Notes: a model not told the origin generated them from the letters alone. 64,000 nt of DNA from Hymenobacter sedentarius (GCF_001507645.1 NZ_CP013909.1:2914001-2978000); one strand, 5' to 3'; positions 39,933 through 48,855 are shown, numbered from the stretch's first letter. Program-made: numbers and translations.

Positions 39933-41668
39933 TATTGCAGATTCATATCCGCAATTATCGCCTGGATTTTCTCCTTGGCCAGGCGCGTAGCTAGGTCGTA
40001 ATCCACGGCGGAGTGCAGGGGCTCTTTCACGCTGAAATAGAACTTGATTTTGGGCTCGGTGCCGCTGGGGCGGGCCGATATTTTGCTGCCGTCTTCGGTG
40101 AGGAACTGCAGCACGTTGGAGCTTTCCAGGCCGGTTTCGGAAATCCGGCCGGTGGTGAGGTTGTGGATGCGGCCGGTTTTGTAATCCCGGATTTCTACCA
40201 CTTTCAGGCCGGCGATGGTAGCCGGGGGCGTGGCCCGCAGCTGGGCCATCATTTCCTGAATTTCCTCGGCGCCACGCATGCCTTTCTTGGTCAGTGAAAT
40301 GAGGTCTTCCACGTAGAGGCCGTAGTGGGCGTACATGTGCACCATTTCCTGGTAGAGGGTGCGGCCCTGGTCTTTGGCCACGGCCGCCATTTCGGCAATC
40401 ATGGCGCAGGCCGACACGGCGTCTTTGTCGCGCACAAAGTCGCCGATGAGGTAGCCGTAGCTCTCCTCGCCACCGCCCACGTAGGTTTCGCGGCCCTCAA
40501 GGTCGCGGATGAGGCCGGCAATGTACTTGAAGCCGGTCAGCGTCTGGTAGCTTTTGATGTTGTACTGCCGGGCGATGTCGCCAATGATTTCGCTCGTCAC
40601 GATGGTGTACACAATGAAATCGTTGGGGGCCGCCTGGCCGGCGCGGTGCCGGGCCGAGAGCAGGTAGTACGTGAGCAGGGCGGCGGTCTGGTTGCCGTTG
40701 AGCAGCACCCATTCGCCTTTGTTGTTCTTCACGCCCACGCCCACGCGGTCGGCGTCGGGGTCGGTGGCCAGCACAATGTCGGCGTTCTGGGCCTGGGCCT
40801 GGTCGAGGGCCAGCTGCATGGCGCTTTTCTCCTCGGGGTTCGGCGACTGCACGGTGGGGAAGTTGCCGTCGGGCGTGGCCTGGGCGTCCACAATGCTCAC
40901 GTTGGTGAAGCCAAATTCCTGCAGCAAGCCCGGCACCAGCGCAATGCCCGAGCCATGAATGGGCGTGTACACAATCTTTAAATCGTGCTGCCGCTGGATG
41001 GCCGCCGGGTCGATGCTGAGCTGCCGCGCCCGGGCAAAATAGCGGGCGTCCATGTTTCGCCCGATGCTGATGATTTTCGACTGGTCGGCTTCGAATTTAA
41101 CCGCTCCGACGCTGGTGATTTTAGTTACTTCGTCGATGATGTTTTTATCGTGCGGGGCCACCACCTGCGCGCCGTCGTTCCAGTACACCTTGTAGCCGTT
41201 GTACTCCTTGGGGTTGTGCGAAGCCGTTATCACACAGCCGCTTTGGCAGCCCAATTCCCGGATGGTGAACGACAGCTCGGGCGTGGGGCGCAGGGCGTCG
41301 AATAAATACACCGTGATGCCATTGGCCGAGAAAATGCCGGCCGCAATCTGCGCAAACTCGGCGCTGTTGTTCCGGCTGTCGTGGGCAATGGCCACCTTGA
41401 TTTCCTGGCCCGGGAAGCTCTTTATCAAGTAATTGCACAAGCCCTGCGTGGCCATGCCCAACGTGTAGCGGTTCATGCGGTTGGAGCCCGGGCCCATGAT
41501 GCCGCGCAGGCCGCCGGTCCCGAACTCGAGGGTGCGGTAGAAGGCGTCGGTCAGGGCTTCGTAATGGCCGCTGGCCACCATTTCGCGGATGGCGAGCTGG
41601 GTTTGAGCGTCGTAGTCGGGCGTGAGCCACGAGTCGACGGTCTTCTGAATGTCGGGAGAAAGGGCCAT
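39932..41668 (-). CDS. Phosphoglucomutase/phosphomannomutase family protein
   Basis: 578 residues, full length for the PGM1-type bacterial class (PgcA-like). The phosphoserine is S150 in TASHNPKEYNGYKVYW; the metal loop is ATDPDADRVGVG; the sugar-binding loop is GGEESYGYLIGDF; the C-terminal phosphate loop is SARPSGTEPKIKFYF. It interconverts glucose-1-phosphate and glucose-6-phosphate or mannose analogues. Neighbours give no hint about the sugar. Stand-alone gene converging on the 722-residue protein. Confidence 0.95.
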   Translation of the reverse strand: MALSPDIQKTVDSWLTPDYDAQTQLAIREMVASGHYEALTDAFYRTLEFGTGGLRGIMGPGSNRMNRYTLGMATQGLCNYLIKSFPGQEIKVAIAHDSRNNSAEFAQIAAGIFSANGITVYLFDALRPTPELSFTIRELGCQSGCVITASHNPKEYNGYKVYWNDGAQVVAPHDKNIIDEVTKITSVGAVKFEADQSKIISIGRNMDARYFARARQLSIDPAAIQRQHDLKIVYTPIHGSGIALVPGLLQEFGFTNVSIVDAQATPDGNFPTVQSPNPEEKSAMQLALDQAQAQNADIVLATDPDADRVGVGVKNNKGEWVLLNGNQTAALLTYYLLSARHRAGQAAPNDFIVYTIVTSEIIGDIARQYNIKSYQTLTGFKYIAGLIRDLEGRETYVGGGEESYGYLIGDFVRDKDAVSACAMIAEMAAVAKDQGRTLYQEMVHMYAHYGLYVEDLISLTKKGMRGAEEIQEMMAQLRATPPATIAGLKVVEIRDYKTGRIHNLTTGRISETGLESSNVLQFLTEDGSKISARPSGTEPKIKFYFSVKEPLHSAVDYDLATRLAKEKIQAIIADMNLQ

Positions 41669-41700
41669 GGGAAAGGAAAAGGTGTAAGGGCAGGAAATGA

Positions 41701-41778
41701 AGAGACGCAGATTTGCGCCTTGTCGTCGAACAGGTGGCCGGGGCCACGCTCAAAGACAAGACGCAAATATGCGTCTCT
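41701..41778. repeat. Palindromic repeat, family B (copy 1)
   Basis: AGAGACGCAGATTTGCGCCT at 41701 pairs with its complement ending 41778 (GACAAGACGCAAATATGCG then TCTCT), two mismatches over 24 bp. The loop holds GGTGGCC/GGCCACG as an extra hairpin. It lies between the mutase and hppD genes, both minus strand. Confidence 0.85.
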
Positions 41779-41792
41779 ACGGATAATTCAAC

Positions 41793-42926
41793 CTACAGAT
41801 TGCCGCGCAGCGCCTGCTCGCGCTCAATGCTTTCAAACAGGGCTTTGAAGTTGCCTTTGCCGAAGCTCTTGGCGCCTTTGCGCTGGATGATTTCGTAGAA
41901 CACGGTGGGCCGGTCTTCCACGGGCTTGGTAAAAATCTGGAGCAGGTAGCCCTCCTCGTCGCGGTCAACGAGCAGGTTGAGCTCTTTGATGGAGGCCAGG
42001 TCCTCGTCGATGGCGCCGATGCGGTCGAGCAGGTCGTCGTAGTACGTGCCGGGCACTGAGAGGAACTCCACGCCGCGGCGGCGCAGCTCCGTTACGGTGC
42101 GGCGGATGTCGTTGGTGGCGATGGCGATGTGCTGCACGCCGGGCGAGTGGTAGTAGTCGAGATACTCCTCAATCTGCGACTTTTTCTTGCCTTCGGCGGG
42201 CTCGTTGATGGGGAATTTTACGTAGCCGTTGCCGTTGCTCACCACCTTGCTCATCAGGGCCGAGTACTCGGTGCTGATGTCCTCGTCGTCGAAGGTGAGC
42301 AGGAGCTTAAAGCCCATCACGTCTTCGTAGAACTTCACCCAGGTGTTCATTTCACCCCAGCCCACGTTGCCCACGCAGTGGTCCACGTGCAGCAGGCCCA
42401 CGGGCTCGCCCTGCGGCACCAGGCTTTTCTTGGCCACAAAGCCCGGCATGAAGGGCCCGGTGTAGTTGGTGCGCTCCACGAAGGTGTGGATGCTTTCGCC
42501 ATAAGTATAGATGCCGGCCAGCGTCACCGAGCCGAATTCGTCCTCGATAGTATAGGGCTCGAAGGCCACGCGGGCGCCGCGCTTAGTGGTTTCTTCGAAG
42601 GATTTGCGGGCATCGTCTACCCACAGGGCCATCACCTTCACGCCGTCGCCGTGCTGGGCCACGTGACGGGTGATGTCGGAATCGGGCAGGAGGGAGGTGG
42701 TGAGGACCAGCCGGATTTTGCCCTGCTGCAGCATGTAGCTCGCGCGGTCGCGCAGGCCGGTTTCGGGGCCGGCGTAGGCCACCAGCTCGTAGCCAAAAGC
42801 GGCCTGGTAGTAGTAGGCCGACTGCTTGGCGTTGCCGACGTAGAATTCAACAAAGTCGGTGCCTTTGAGGGGCAGGAAGTCCTGGGCGGGTTGGGCCAGC
42901 ACTTCGGGCGAGGTCATGGATTGCAT
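41793..42926 (-). CDS. hppD: 4-Hydroxyphenylpyruvate dioxygenase
   Basis: 377 residues. The 2-His-1-carboxylate iron triad is visible: H183 in LLHVDHCVGNVGWGEM, H266 in SPGVQHIAIATNDI and E345 in RPTVFYEIIQRKG. The tandem glyoxalase/VOC domains and the C-terminal KSFGKGNFKALFESIEREQA helix match HPPD. It converts 4-hydroxyphenylpyruvate to homogentisate in tyrosine breakdown. Neither homogentisate dioxygenase nor other steps are adjacent. The first ATG is used; the next Met (M4) is as likely. Confidence 0.96.
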   Translation of the reverse strand: MQSMTSPEVLAQPAQDFLPLKGTDFVEFYVGNAKQSAYYYQAAFGYELVAYAGPETGLRDRASYMLQQGKIRLVLTTSLLPDSDITRHVAQHGDGVKVMALWVDDARKSFEETTKRGARVAFEPYTIEDEFGSVTLAGIYTYGESIHTFVERTNYTGPFMPGFVAKKSLVPQGEPVGLLHVDHCVGNVGWGEMNTWVKFYEDVMGFKLLLTFDDEDISTEYSALMSKVVSNGNGYVKFPINEPAEGKKKSQIEEYLDYYHSPGVQHIAIATNDIRRTVTELRRRGVEFLSVPGTYYDDLLDRIGAIDEDLASIKELNLLVDRDEEGYLLQIFTKPVEDRPTVFYEIIQRKGAKSFGKGNFKALFESIEREQALRGNL

Positions 42927-43078
42927 GGGTGGGAGGGAAAAAGAAGGGTGGGGATACTGCGGTAAAATTACAGGTTCGGATATAAATTGGCTGGTACTTA
43001 AAAATTGATGGCCGGCTGCGGCGAGTGTTTAGCAAATCATTCCCATTTTTGTGCCCAATCATCTGCCTTAGCGCTCCC

Positions 43079-43465
43079 ATGAATACCGAAGAACTGAACC
43101 GCGCCCTTGTGGCCCTGATTGAAAAGAAGGCCGAGCTGCACACCCTCACCTACGACGATGCCCGCTACGACGACGTGGAGGAAGCCCTGCACGACCTGGA
43201 AGACGACTTCAACGACGAATACGGCGACTTCCTCGAAACGGCGCTCGACAAAGTGCACACCGACCTGAAGTCTGACACCGACGTGCTGCTGCCAACGGCC
43301 TACCTGCCCAGCGACCCCAACTCCACTCCCTCGCCCAAAGAAGGCGTGTGGGTCGACTCAGAGAAGTACCCCGGCAAAGAAGCCCGCATCACGCTGATAC
43401 CGAACCCCGTGCGCATCATGCTTACGGTGGGCAAGCAGGTGCAGCAGGAGCTGTGGAAAGCGTAG
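43079..43465 (+). CDS. Small acidic protein, function unknown
   Basis: 128 residues from MNTEELNRALVALIEKKAEL. Very acidic, predicted helical for residues 1-65 (YDDVEEALHDLEDDFNDEYG, ALDKVHTDLKSDTDVLLPTA), then a short beta stretch with ARITLIPNPVRIMLTVG. No signal peptide. I do not recognise the family. The start is 18 codons inside a longer frame because the first residues upstream lack coding character. Repeat copy 5 follows. Confidence 0.78.
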   Translation: MNTEELNRALVALIEKKAELHTLTYDDARYDDVEEALHDLEDDFNDEYGDFLETALDKVHTDLKSDTDVLLPTAYLPSDPNSTPSPKEGVWVDSEKYPGKEARITLIPNPVRIMLTVGKQVQQELWKA

Positions 43466-43492
43466 GTTGACCGTTCCGTAAGAACGAACCCA

Positions 43493-43607
43493 GAACGTCA
43501 TGCTGAGCGCAGCGAAGCATCTCGCGTGTGGTAGTAACCCAATCGTTGCATAGGCATTGATTAGTGAAAGCACGCGAGATGCTTCGGCTCCGCTCAGCAT
43601 GACGTTC
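43493..43607. repeat. Palindromic repeat, family A subtype II (copy 5)
   Basis: GAACGTCATGCTGAGCGCAG at 43493 pairs with CCGCTCAGCATGACGTTC ending 43607, with GAAGCATCTCGCGTG against CACGCGAGATGCTTC. The loop shares AGTAACCCAATCGTT with copy 3. Confidence 0.85.
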
Positions 43608-43636
43608 TACTTTTATCCTCAATCAATACCAGACCA

Positions 43637-43996
43637 ATGCTCTATCGCATTGCCGAAGCCAGCGACTGGCAAAGAGCCCAACAAACTGGCTTTTTTGCCA
43701 GCGCCGACTTGCAGGCCGAAGGCTTTATTCACTCCTCGGAACAGCCGCAAATACTCGAAACGGCCCGCCGGTACTATGCCAGGCGGGCCGATTTGGTTTT
43801 GCTGGAGTGGGACGAAGCCGCGTTGACGGCGGCCCATGTGCGGGTAGAACGCGAGTGGGTGGCCTCGCGCGGCGAAGCCTTCGCCCATGTATTTGGGTCG
43901 GTGCCGCTGGCGGCGGTACGCCGCGTGTGGCCTTTCGCGCCGGATACAGTCGGGCAGTTCCAGCTGCCAGCAGAGCTGAGTGGTGGGGCGGAATAA
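43637..43996 (+). CDS. DUF952 family protein
   Basis: 119 residues: MLYRIAEASDWQRAQQTGFF, then ADLQAEGFIHSSEQPQILET, which contains the DUF952 signature [EG]GFIHxS. LVLLEWDEAALTA and FAHVFGSVPLAAVRRVWPF follow, also typical (F-P-H-[IV]-Y-G). DUF952 has an ADP-ribosyltransferase-related fold but no assigned activity. Cytoplasmic. Starts 29 nt after repeat copy 5. Confidence 0.9.
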   Translation: MLYRIAEASDWQRAQQTGFFASADLQAEGFIHSSEQPQILETARRYYARRADLVLLEWDEAALTAAHVRVEREWVASRGEAFAHVFGSVPLAAVRRVWPFAPDTVGQFQLPAELSGGAE

Positions 43997-44182
43997 GCCG
44001 GGGCGGAATAATTTTTAGGCGCCGACGCAGTAAGTTGAGCTTAAAAAAAGCTGTGCGGATATCTCAGCCTAAATAAATCAGCGGATAGCACCATATTGCG
44101 AAATAAATGTGCCGGGCCTTGCAACCTCAGGGTGGCAACCAGCATCTTCCGGCCAGAAGCACTTTTCCTTTCGCCTGGTCTT

Positions 44183-45034
44183 ATGCTGCCTTTTTACTTC
44201 CGCCACTTCCAATTGCTGGCTCTGGTTGGGCTGGCTACTACGGCCTGCGCCCCCACGTATCAACTGGGCCTGAAACCAGCTCAACCCACGGGCCAGAACA
44301 CCGAAGGCCGGGAGCAAGCCCTGGCCGTGGCCGACAGCGTGGAAGTCCGCCTGAGTTTTGTGTGCTACGAGCCCACGCGGGTCGTGTTTGAGGCCGAATA
44401 CTTTAACCCCACGAAGCGCACGCTGGTCATCGACCCCGCCGCGTTTCAGTACCAGGCCAGCCGCTTGCCAGCTCCGGCACCCGCCCCGGGCCAGAAAGCC
44501 AAGCGGCCCAAGCCTCTGCCTGGCGCCAAGGTAACGGCCGCCGTGGCCGCTGGCAGCATGGCCCTGCCGCTACCGCCCTTGCCACCCCAAGCCGTGCCGG
44601 CCTTCGACCCCGAACCCGAAATAATGGCCTTGGCCGAGCGGGCCCGAAAGGAGGCGGACAAAGCGGCCCGCATCGACTGGCTTGGCTTGGTCCTGGGCGC
44701 CGCCAGCCTGGCCACGGATGTGGCCAGCATCGGCAAGCGGGAAACGGCCCAACAATATCAAAGCCGCGCCGCCATTCACGACGCGGCCGTGACTTATAGC
44801 GCCTTTTCCACAGCCGCCAAAATCGGCCACGCCGTCGCCGCCGAGGCCATGCAGGCGCGGGCGGCCAACCTGCAGGAATTTGCCTTGCGCAAGGTGTCGT
44901 TGGCGCCGGGCTATCAGGTGCGGGGCTACCTCTATTTCCCCCGCTACGACGCGGCCGACGGCTTGGTGGTGCAGGCGCCGGTGGGCCGCCGTGCGGTACC
45001 GCTGGAATTTGTGCAGGTACATACGCGCAGGTAG
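44183..45034 (+). CDS. Putative lipoprotein, unknown function
   Basis: 283 residues from MLPFYFRHFQLLALVGLATT, followed by the lipobox-like TTAC (C22). A beta-type domain (SVEVRLSFVCYEPTRVVFEA, EYFNPTKRTLVIDPAAFQYQ) is followed by a Pro/Ala-rich linker and a helical part (AERARKEADKAARIDWLGLV). It ends with ALRKVSLAPGYQVRGYLYFP, another beta stretch. No recognised family. The next secreted-protein gene begins 46 nt downstream, and the two may be cotranscribed. The frame extends upstream, but only this start gives a signal peptide. Confidence 0.75.
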   Translation: MLPFYFRHFQLLALVGLATTACAPTYQLGLKPAQPTGQNTEGREQALAVADSVEVRLSFVCYEPTRVVFEAEYFNPTKRTLVIDPAAFQYQASRLPAPAPAPGQKAKRPKPLPGAKVTAAVAAGSMALPLPPLPPQAVPAFDPEPEIMALAERARKEADKAARIDWLGLVLGAASLATDVASIGKRETAQQYQSRAAIHDAAVTYSAFSTAAKIGHAVAAEAMQARAANLQEFALRKVSLAPGYQVRGYLYFPRYDAADGLVVQAPVGRRAVPLEFVQVHTRR

Positions 45035-45080
45035 CGCTAGCTTTAGCGCCCTACTTTACACCAAAAAGTCCACCACCTTG

Positions 45081-45695
45081 ATGAAGAGAATAGCGTGCCT
45101 CCTGGCCATTGTGATGGCCTGGCAGTTGGGCTGGGGTACCACCGCTTTTGCCCAGAAAGGATTTGATGTGCAGCATCTTGGGCTGCTGAATGCCAAGACT
45201 GGGAGCAAGACCAAACTTGGCTTGGGCCAGGGCACCAAGGCCGCTGTGAAGGCCCTGGGCCGGCCCACCCGGATGGGAAGTATGTACTTTGAAATGGAAG
45301 CCGATACGGCCGTGGTGTATTACTACAACGCCAATAAGCTGTACTTCCTCAAAGATGGGTTGGTGGGCTTTGAGCTGAATGACAACACGCTGGCCTTTGG
45401 CAAATCACCAGAGCAGGCGTTTCGGGTGGGCGGCGTTCTGACCTCCGAAATCAAACCCTTTACCGAAACAAAATCCCTCAGGCCAGGCGCTCCAACTACC
45501 TATACCCGGTATCTGATAGACAATAACGTGCTCCGAGATTTAAAGCCGATTGCCAAGCCCGGAAGGTCCCGGAATATCAACTACAAGGCCATTGCTGCTA
45601 ACCATACGCGGTACGGCGACGAGAAATACGACGGCTGGTTTGAAATCCTGTTCGACGGCAATAACCACGTTATCAACATCGCCACAGGGGAATAA
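45081..45695 (+). CDS. Secreted protein, unknown function
   Basis: 204 residues from MKRIACLLAIVMAWQLGWGT, a signal peptide ending at AFA (residue 24). The mature part starts QKGFDVQHLGLLNAKTGSKT and contains GQGTKAAVKALGRPTRMGSM, YYNANKLYFLKDGLVGFELN, a pattern reminiscent of short SmpA/BamE- or outlet-type 'outer envelope' domains (G-x-x-K/S-x-V-x-x-x-L-G-x-P), but not close enough to name. A terminator follows, so transcription of the pair with the previous gene ends here. Confidence 0.75.
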   Translation: MKRIACLLAIVMAWQLGWGTTAFAQKGFDVQHLGLLNAKTGSKTKLGLGQGTKAAVKALGRPTRMGSMYFEMEADTAVVYYYNANKLYFLKDGLVGFELNDNTLAFGKSPEQAFRVGGVLTSEIKPFTETKSLRPGAPTTYTRYLIDNNVLRDLKPIAKPGRSRNINYKAIAANHTRYGDEKYDGWFEILFDGNNHVINIATGE

Positions 45696-45734
45696 GCGGC
45701 AGTCGCCTGCCGCTTTGGTAAGCTGCCAGCTACG

Positions 45735-45773
45735 CAACAGGCCCCCGCGAAAAGCTCGCGGGGGCCTGTTGCG
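45735..45773. terminator. Bidirectional terminator
   Basis: CAACAGGCCCCCGCGAAAAG and its complement CTCGCGGGGGCCTGTTG form a 16 bp GC-rich stem with a 5-6 nt loop. It lies between the plus-strand secreted protein and the minus-strand ABC-F gene stops. Confidence 0.85.
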
Positions 45774-45794
45774 TTTATCGTGAGACGGTAGTGC

Positions 45795-47714
45795 TTACAT
45801 GTAGTCGGCCAGCTCCAGCCAGCGTTCTTCTTTTTGGCTCAATTCCTTTTCCAGGGCTTGCAGGCGGGCGCCCCAGGCGGCAAAGTCCTGTGGGCTGCCG
45901 CTGCCGCCGTTCAGGTTGGCGGTGAGCTGCTCCTTTTCGGTTTCCAGGCCGGCCATGGCTTTTTCAAGCTGCTCGTATTCCTTCTTCTCGGCGAAGGTGG
46001 CGCGGCGCTTGGCCGGCGAAGGGGCCACCGCCGTGCTCACCGCAGCGGGCGTGATGGCCGCCTTGGCCGCGGCCCGAGCGGCTTTGGCGGCCTTCTCTTC
46101 GGCTTCCAGGGCGGCTTCGGTTTCGCGCTCTTCGAGGTATTCGCGGTAGTCGGTGTAGTTGCCGGGGAAGTTGAGCACGGCCCCGCCGGGCTCGAGCACG
46201 AAGAGGTGCTCGGCGAGGTGGTCGAGGAAGTACCGGTCGTGACTCACAATGAGCAGGCAGCCGGTGAAGTGCAGCAGAAAATCTTCCAGGATGTTGAGCG
46301 TGGCCAGGTCCAGGTCGTTGGTCGGCTCGTCAAGAATCAGGAAGTTGGGGTTTTTGATGAGCACGCGCAGCAGCTGCAGGCGGCGCTTTTCGCCGCCGCT
46401 CAGCTTGCTTACCAGCGTGTACTGCTGGGCCGGTGGAAACAGGAACAGGTTCAGGAACTGGCTGGCCGTGAGCACGTCGCCGTTGGCCAGCTCCACTACT
46501 TCGGCCACTTCCTTCACGATGTCGATGACGCGCTGCGAAGGGTCGAATTCCAGCTCGGTCTGGGTGTAGTAGCCAAACACGGTGTTGGTGCCCACGTCGA
46601 TGGTGCCGGAATCGGGCTGCAGCTTGCCCGTGAGCATGTTGAGCAGCGTGGACTTGCCCGCGCCGTTGGGGCCCACGAGGCCAATCCGGTCCTTCTTCTT
46701 GAAGACGTAGCTGAAATCATTCAGCACCACGTTGTCGCCGAATTTCTTGTTCAGGCTGTCGGCTTCGATGATTTTGCCGCCCTGGCGGGTGGTTTTCACG
46801 CTCAGCTCCACCTGCTGCTTGTTGAGGTTGGTGCTGGCCTTTTCCTTGGTCACGTAGAAGGCGTCGATGCGGGCTTTCTGCTTGGTGCCGCGGGCCTGGG
46901 GCATGCGGCGCATCCAGTCGAGCTCCTTTTTGAAGAGCTGGCGGGCCTTTTCTACTTCCACGGTTTCGCGCATTTCGCGGTCGGCCTTTTTCTCCACGAA
47001 GTAGGCGTAGTTGCCCTGGTAGCGGTACATGTTGCCCTTGTCAAGCTCCACGATTTCATTGGCCACCTTGTCCAGAAAGTACCGGTCGTGGGTCACCATC
47101 AGCAGCGTGAGGGTGGGGGACGACAGCCGGTTTTCGAGCCACTCGATGGTGGCCAGGTCCAGGTGGTTGGTGGGCTCGTCAAGCAGCAGCACGTCGGGCT
47201 CTTCGATGAGAACGCGGGCCAGGGCCACGCGCTTGCGCTGCCCGCCCGAGAGCTGGGCCACGTTGCGCGTCAGCAGCTCGCCTAGGATGCCGAGGCGGCC
47301 GAGAATTTGCTGTACCTGGGCTTCGTAGTCCCAGGCGTTGAGGGCGTCCATGCGCTCGAGCACGCGCTGGAGGTCGTCGGACTTGTGATTAGGGTCGTTG
47401 ATGACGTGCTCGTATTCCTGGATGGCTTTAAGCGTGTCGTTCTGGCTGGCGAAGATGGTTTCTTCCACGCTCAGGCTTTCGTCGAACACGGGCTGCTGGC
47501 CCAGGTAGGTCACGCGGATGCCCTTGCGCACGCTCACCAGGCCGGTATCGGGGATTTCGAGGCCGGCCAGCACGCGCATGAGCGTGGTCTTGCCCGTGCC
47601 GTTGATGCCCACAAAGGCCACGCGCTGCCCTTGTTGCAAGCCGAAGTTGAGGTCTTTAAATAACCAGCGGTCGGCGTAATTCTTCGAGATGTTCTCGGCG
47701 GATAACAGATTCAT
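45795..47714 (-). CDS. ABC-F family ATPase, Uup-like
   Basis: 639 residues from MNLLSAENISKNYADRWLFK. Domain 1: Walker A GINGTGKTT, signature LSGGQRKRVAL, Walker B LLLDEPTNHLDL, H-loop THDRYF. The P-site/linker region KARQLFKKELDWMRRMPQAR is followed by KASTNLNKQQVELSVKTT. Domain 2: GPNGAGKST, LSGGEKRRLQL, LILDEPTNDLDLAT, SHDRYF. A Lys/Ala-rich linker (KAARAAAKAAITPAA) leads to a C-terminal coiled coil with YEQLEKAMAGLETEKEQL, as in Uup, which binds DNA or branched structures and ribosomes. The TACCTTTG box lies 6 nt before the ATG. The long plus-strand frame opposite (45834-47285) is a shadow. Confidence 0.94.
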   Translation of the reverse strand: MNLLSAENISKNYADRWLFKDLNFGLQQGQRVAFVGINGTGKTTLMRVLAGLEIPDTGLVSVRKGIRVTYLGQQPVFDESLSVEETIFASQNDTLKAIQEYEHVINDPNHKSDDLQRVLERMDALNAWDYEAQVQQILGRLGILGELLTRNVAQLSGGQRKRVALARVLIEEPDVLLLDEPTNHLDLATIEWLENRLSSPTLTLLMVTHDRYFLDKVANEIVELDKGNMYRYQGNYAYFVEKKADREMRETVEVEKARQLFKKELDWMRRMPQARGTKQKARIDAFYVTKEKASTNLNKQQVELSVKTTRQGGKIIEADSLNKKFGDNVVLNDFSYVFKKKDRIGLVGPNGAGKSTLLNMLTGKLQPDSGTIDVGTNTVFGYYTQTELEFDPSQRVIDIVKEVAEVVELANGDVLTASQFLNLFLFPPAQQYTLVSKLSGGEKRRLQLLRVLIKNPNFLILDEPTNDLDLATLNILEDFLLHFTGCLLIVSHDRYFLDHLAEHLFVLEPGGAVLNFPGNYTDYREYLEERETEAALEAEEKAAKAARAAAKAAITPAAVSTAVAPSPAKRRATFAEKKEYEQLEKAMAGLETEKEQLTANLNGGSGSPQDFAAWGARLQALEKELSQKEERWLELADYM

Positions 47715-47720
47715 AGACCG

Positions 47721-47728
47721 CAAAGGTA
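47721..47728 (-). promoter_or_regulatory. Putative -7 box (TACCTTTG) abutting the ABC-F gene
   Basis: On the minus strand TACCTTTG ends 6 nt before the ATG at 47714, so the transcript would be leaderless or nearly so. A -33 box at proper spacing is not seen. Confidence 0.45.
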
Positions 47729-47913
47729 CGGCCGGAGCGGTTGGGGTTGGTGTGCGCAAGCAGCCAGCTCGCGAGTATGGCACCTGCGTATTCACCCGCT
47801 GGAAGGTATCGCCTGACTGCAGGCACAGAGCCAAGGGGGCCTCCCTATTGTGGATATATTTGTTCGGGCGGAGAGCCCTCTATTTCCAAATACTCTACCA
47901 TAGTCCCTCCTGC

Positions 47914-48591
47914 ATGTTTCTTGAAAAGCTAAGCCTTAGTCGGTTGCTAGTTCTCCTGTTGTTGCTGCCCACGCTAGGGCATGGCCAAGGCCGACACCGA
48001 AATTTGCTGGAAGCTGCAGTTCATGGGAAATACCAGCCGGGGTACTACACCTTGGCCGACGGTACCCGGCACGCCGGTCGGCTGCGTATCTGGCAAACCC
48101 TGTCTCGAAACGTGGTGCAGGTAGACCAGGGCAAAGCCGACCCTGTGAACTTGGCTGCCGAGCAGATGTGCCATTTCACCATAGGCCCCGATTCTTTTAC
48201 TGTGGCGCGGCAAGTGGCACTGGCCGGCCAGCCCATGAACCTGCCGTTTGGGGATGTTGCTTTTTTTCGAGTCATGCTCAGGGGCAAGCTCCAGGTATTG
48301 CAGTATGACCAGTTGGTGCCGGGCATGAGCCCTCAGTACGGGCCATCTCACTACCTGGCGTGGGTGCTGCGCCCTACCCCCGAGGCCGACCTAGTAGTGG
48401 TGCCGTGGGAAGAAACTGATTTTGCGCGCCATATGCCCGCATTTTTTATCGATAACCCGCTGCTTGCCCAACGCATCCGGGCCGGGTTGGTGGGCCGCAA
48501 TGATTTCAAACGCATTGTGTACTCCTACGTCTTCCGCAAAGAAATTGAGGAGGTGTCATACGAAACGGCCGCCACAATTTTTCCAAATTGA
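47914..48591 (+). CDS. Secreted protein, unknown function
   Basis: 225 residues from MFLEKLSLSRLLVLLLLLPT, a signal peptide ending at GHGQ (about residue 25). The mature part has GYYTLADGTRHAGRLRIWQT, then PVNLAAEQMCHFTIGPDSFT and LVPGMSPQYGPSHYLAWVLR. It carries the Bacteroidota pattern of a small beta domain starting '[KG]-Y-x-x-G-Y-Y-x-x-x-x-G' seen in secreted proteins that regulate or decorate the envelope; I cannot name a family. Single gene between the ABC-F gene and the inverted-repeat element. Confidence 0.72.
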   Translation: MFLEKLSLSRLLVLLLLLPTLGHGQGRHRNLLEAAVHGKYQPGYYTLADGTRHAGRLRIWQTLSRNVVQVDQGKADPVNLAAEQMCHFTIGPDSFTVARQVALAGQPMNLPFGDVAFFRVMLRGKLQVLQYDQLVPGMSPQYGPSHYLAWVLRPTPEADLVVVPWEETDFARHMPAFFIDNPLLAQRIRAGLVGRNDFKRIVYSYVFRKEIEEVSYETAATIFPN

Positions 48592-48620
48592 GCATTGAAG
48601 TCAGGTAGCAGTCTAGGCCC

Positions 48621-48813
48621 CTGAATTGGCGCAAGTTTAGTGCAGCGTAACTCGTGACCAGCTATGAGGTGGAGGCTGGGCCTCCACTGCCGCTTCGGCG
48701 GCAACGCAAGACTGGCCATAAGAAGGTTATTGCTAAGTCGTTCGGATGCGAGGCACCGCCTCGCCCAAATAAACCGTCACGAGTTACGCTGCGCTAAACT
48801 CGCGCCAGTTCAG
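48621..48813. mobile_element. MITE-like element with 38 bp terminal inverted repeats
   Basis: The left end CTGAATTGGCGCAAGTTTAG plus TGCAGCGTAACTCGTGAC (48621-48658) is complementary to the right end (48776-48813) with three mismatches. The 117 nt interior holds three small perfect hairpins: GTGGAGGCtggGCCTCCAC, TGCCGCttCGGCGGCA-like and GCGAGGCaccGCCTCGC. No open reading frame of note and no target-site duplication that I can define with certainty. Confidence 0.75.
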
Positions 48814-48855
48814 CGGCTGAGCCATCATCACTTATCCCGCAGTTTCAACCAACGC

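Noticed and set aside
23917..43607. Possible CRISPR array from the repeated hairpins
   Set aside because: The copies are scattered kilobases apart, palindromic and without regular spacers; no cas gene is present.
45834..47285. 483-residue plus-strand open frame opposite the second ABC-F gene
   Set aside because: Exact antisense of the two ATPase domains; composition (many H, V, G, Q) is typical of shadows, and no start signals are present.
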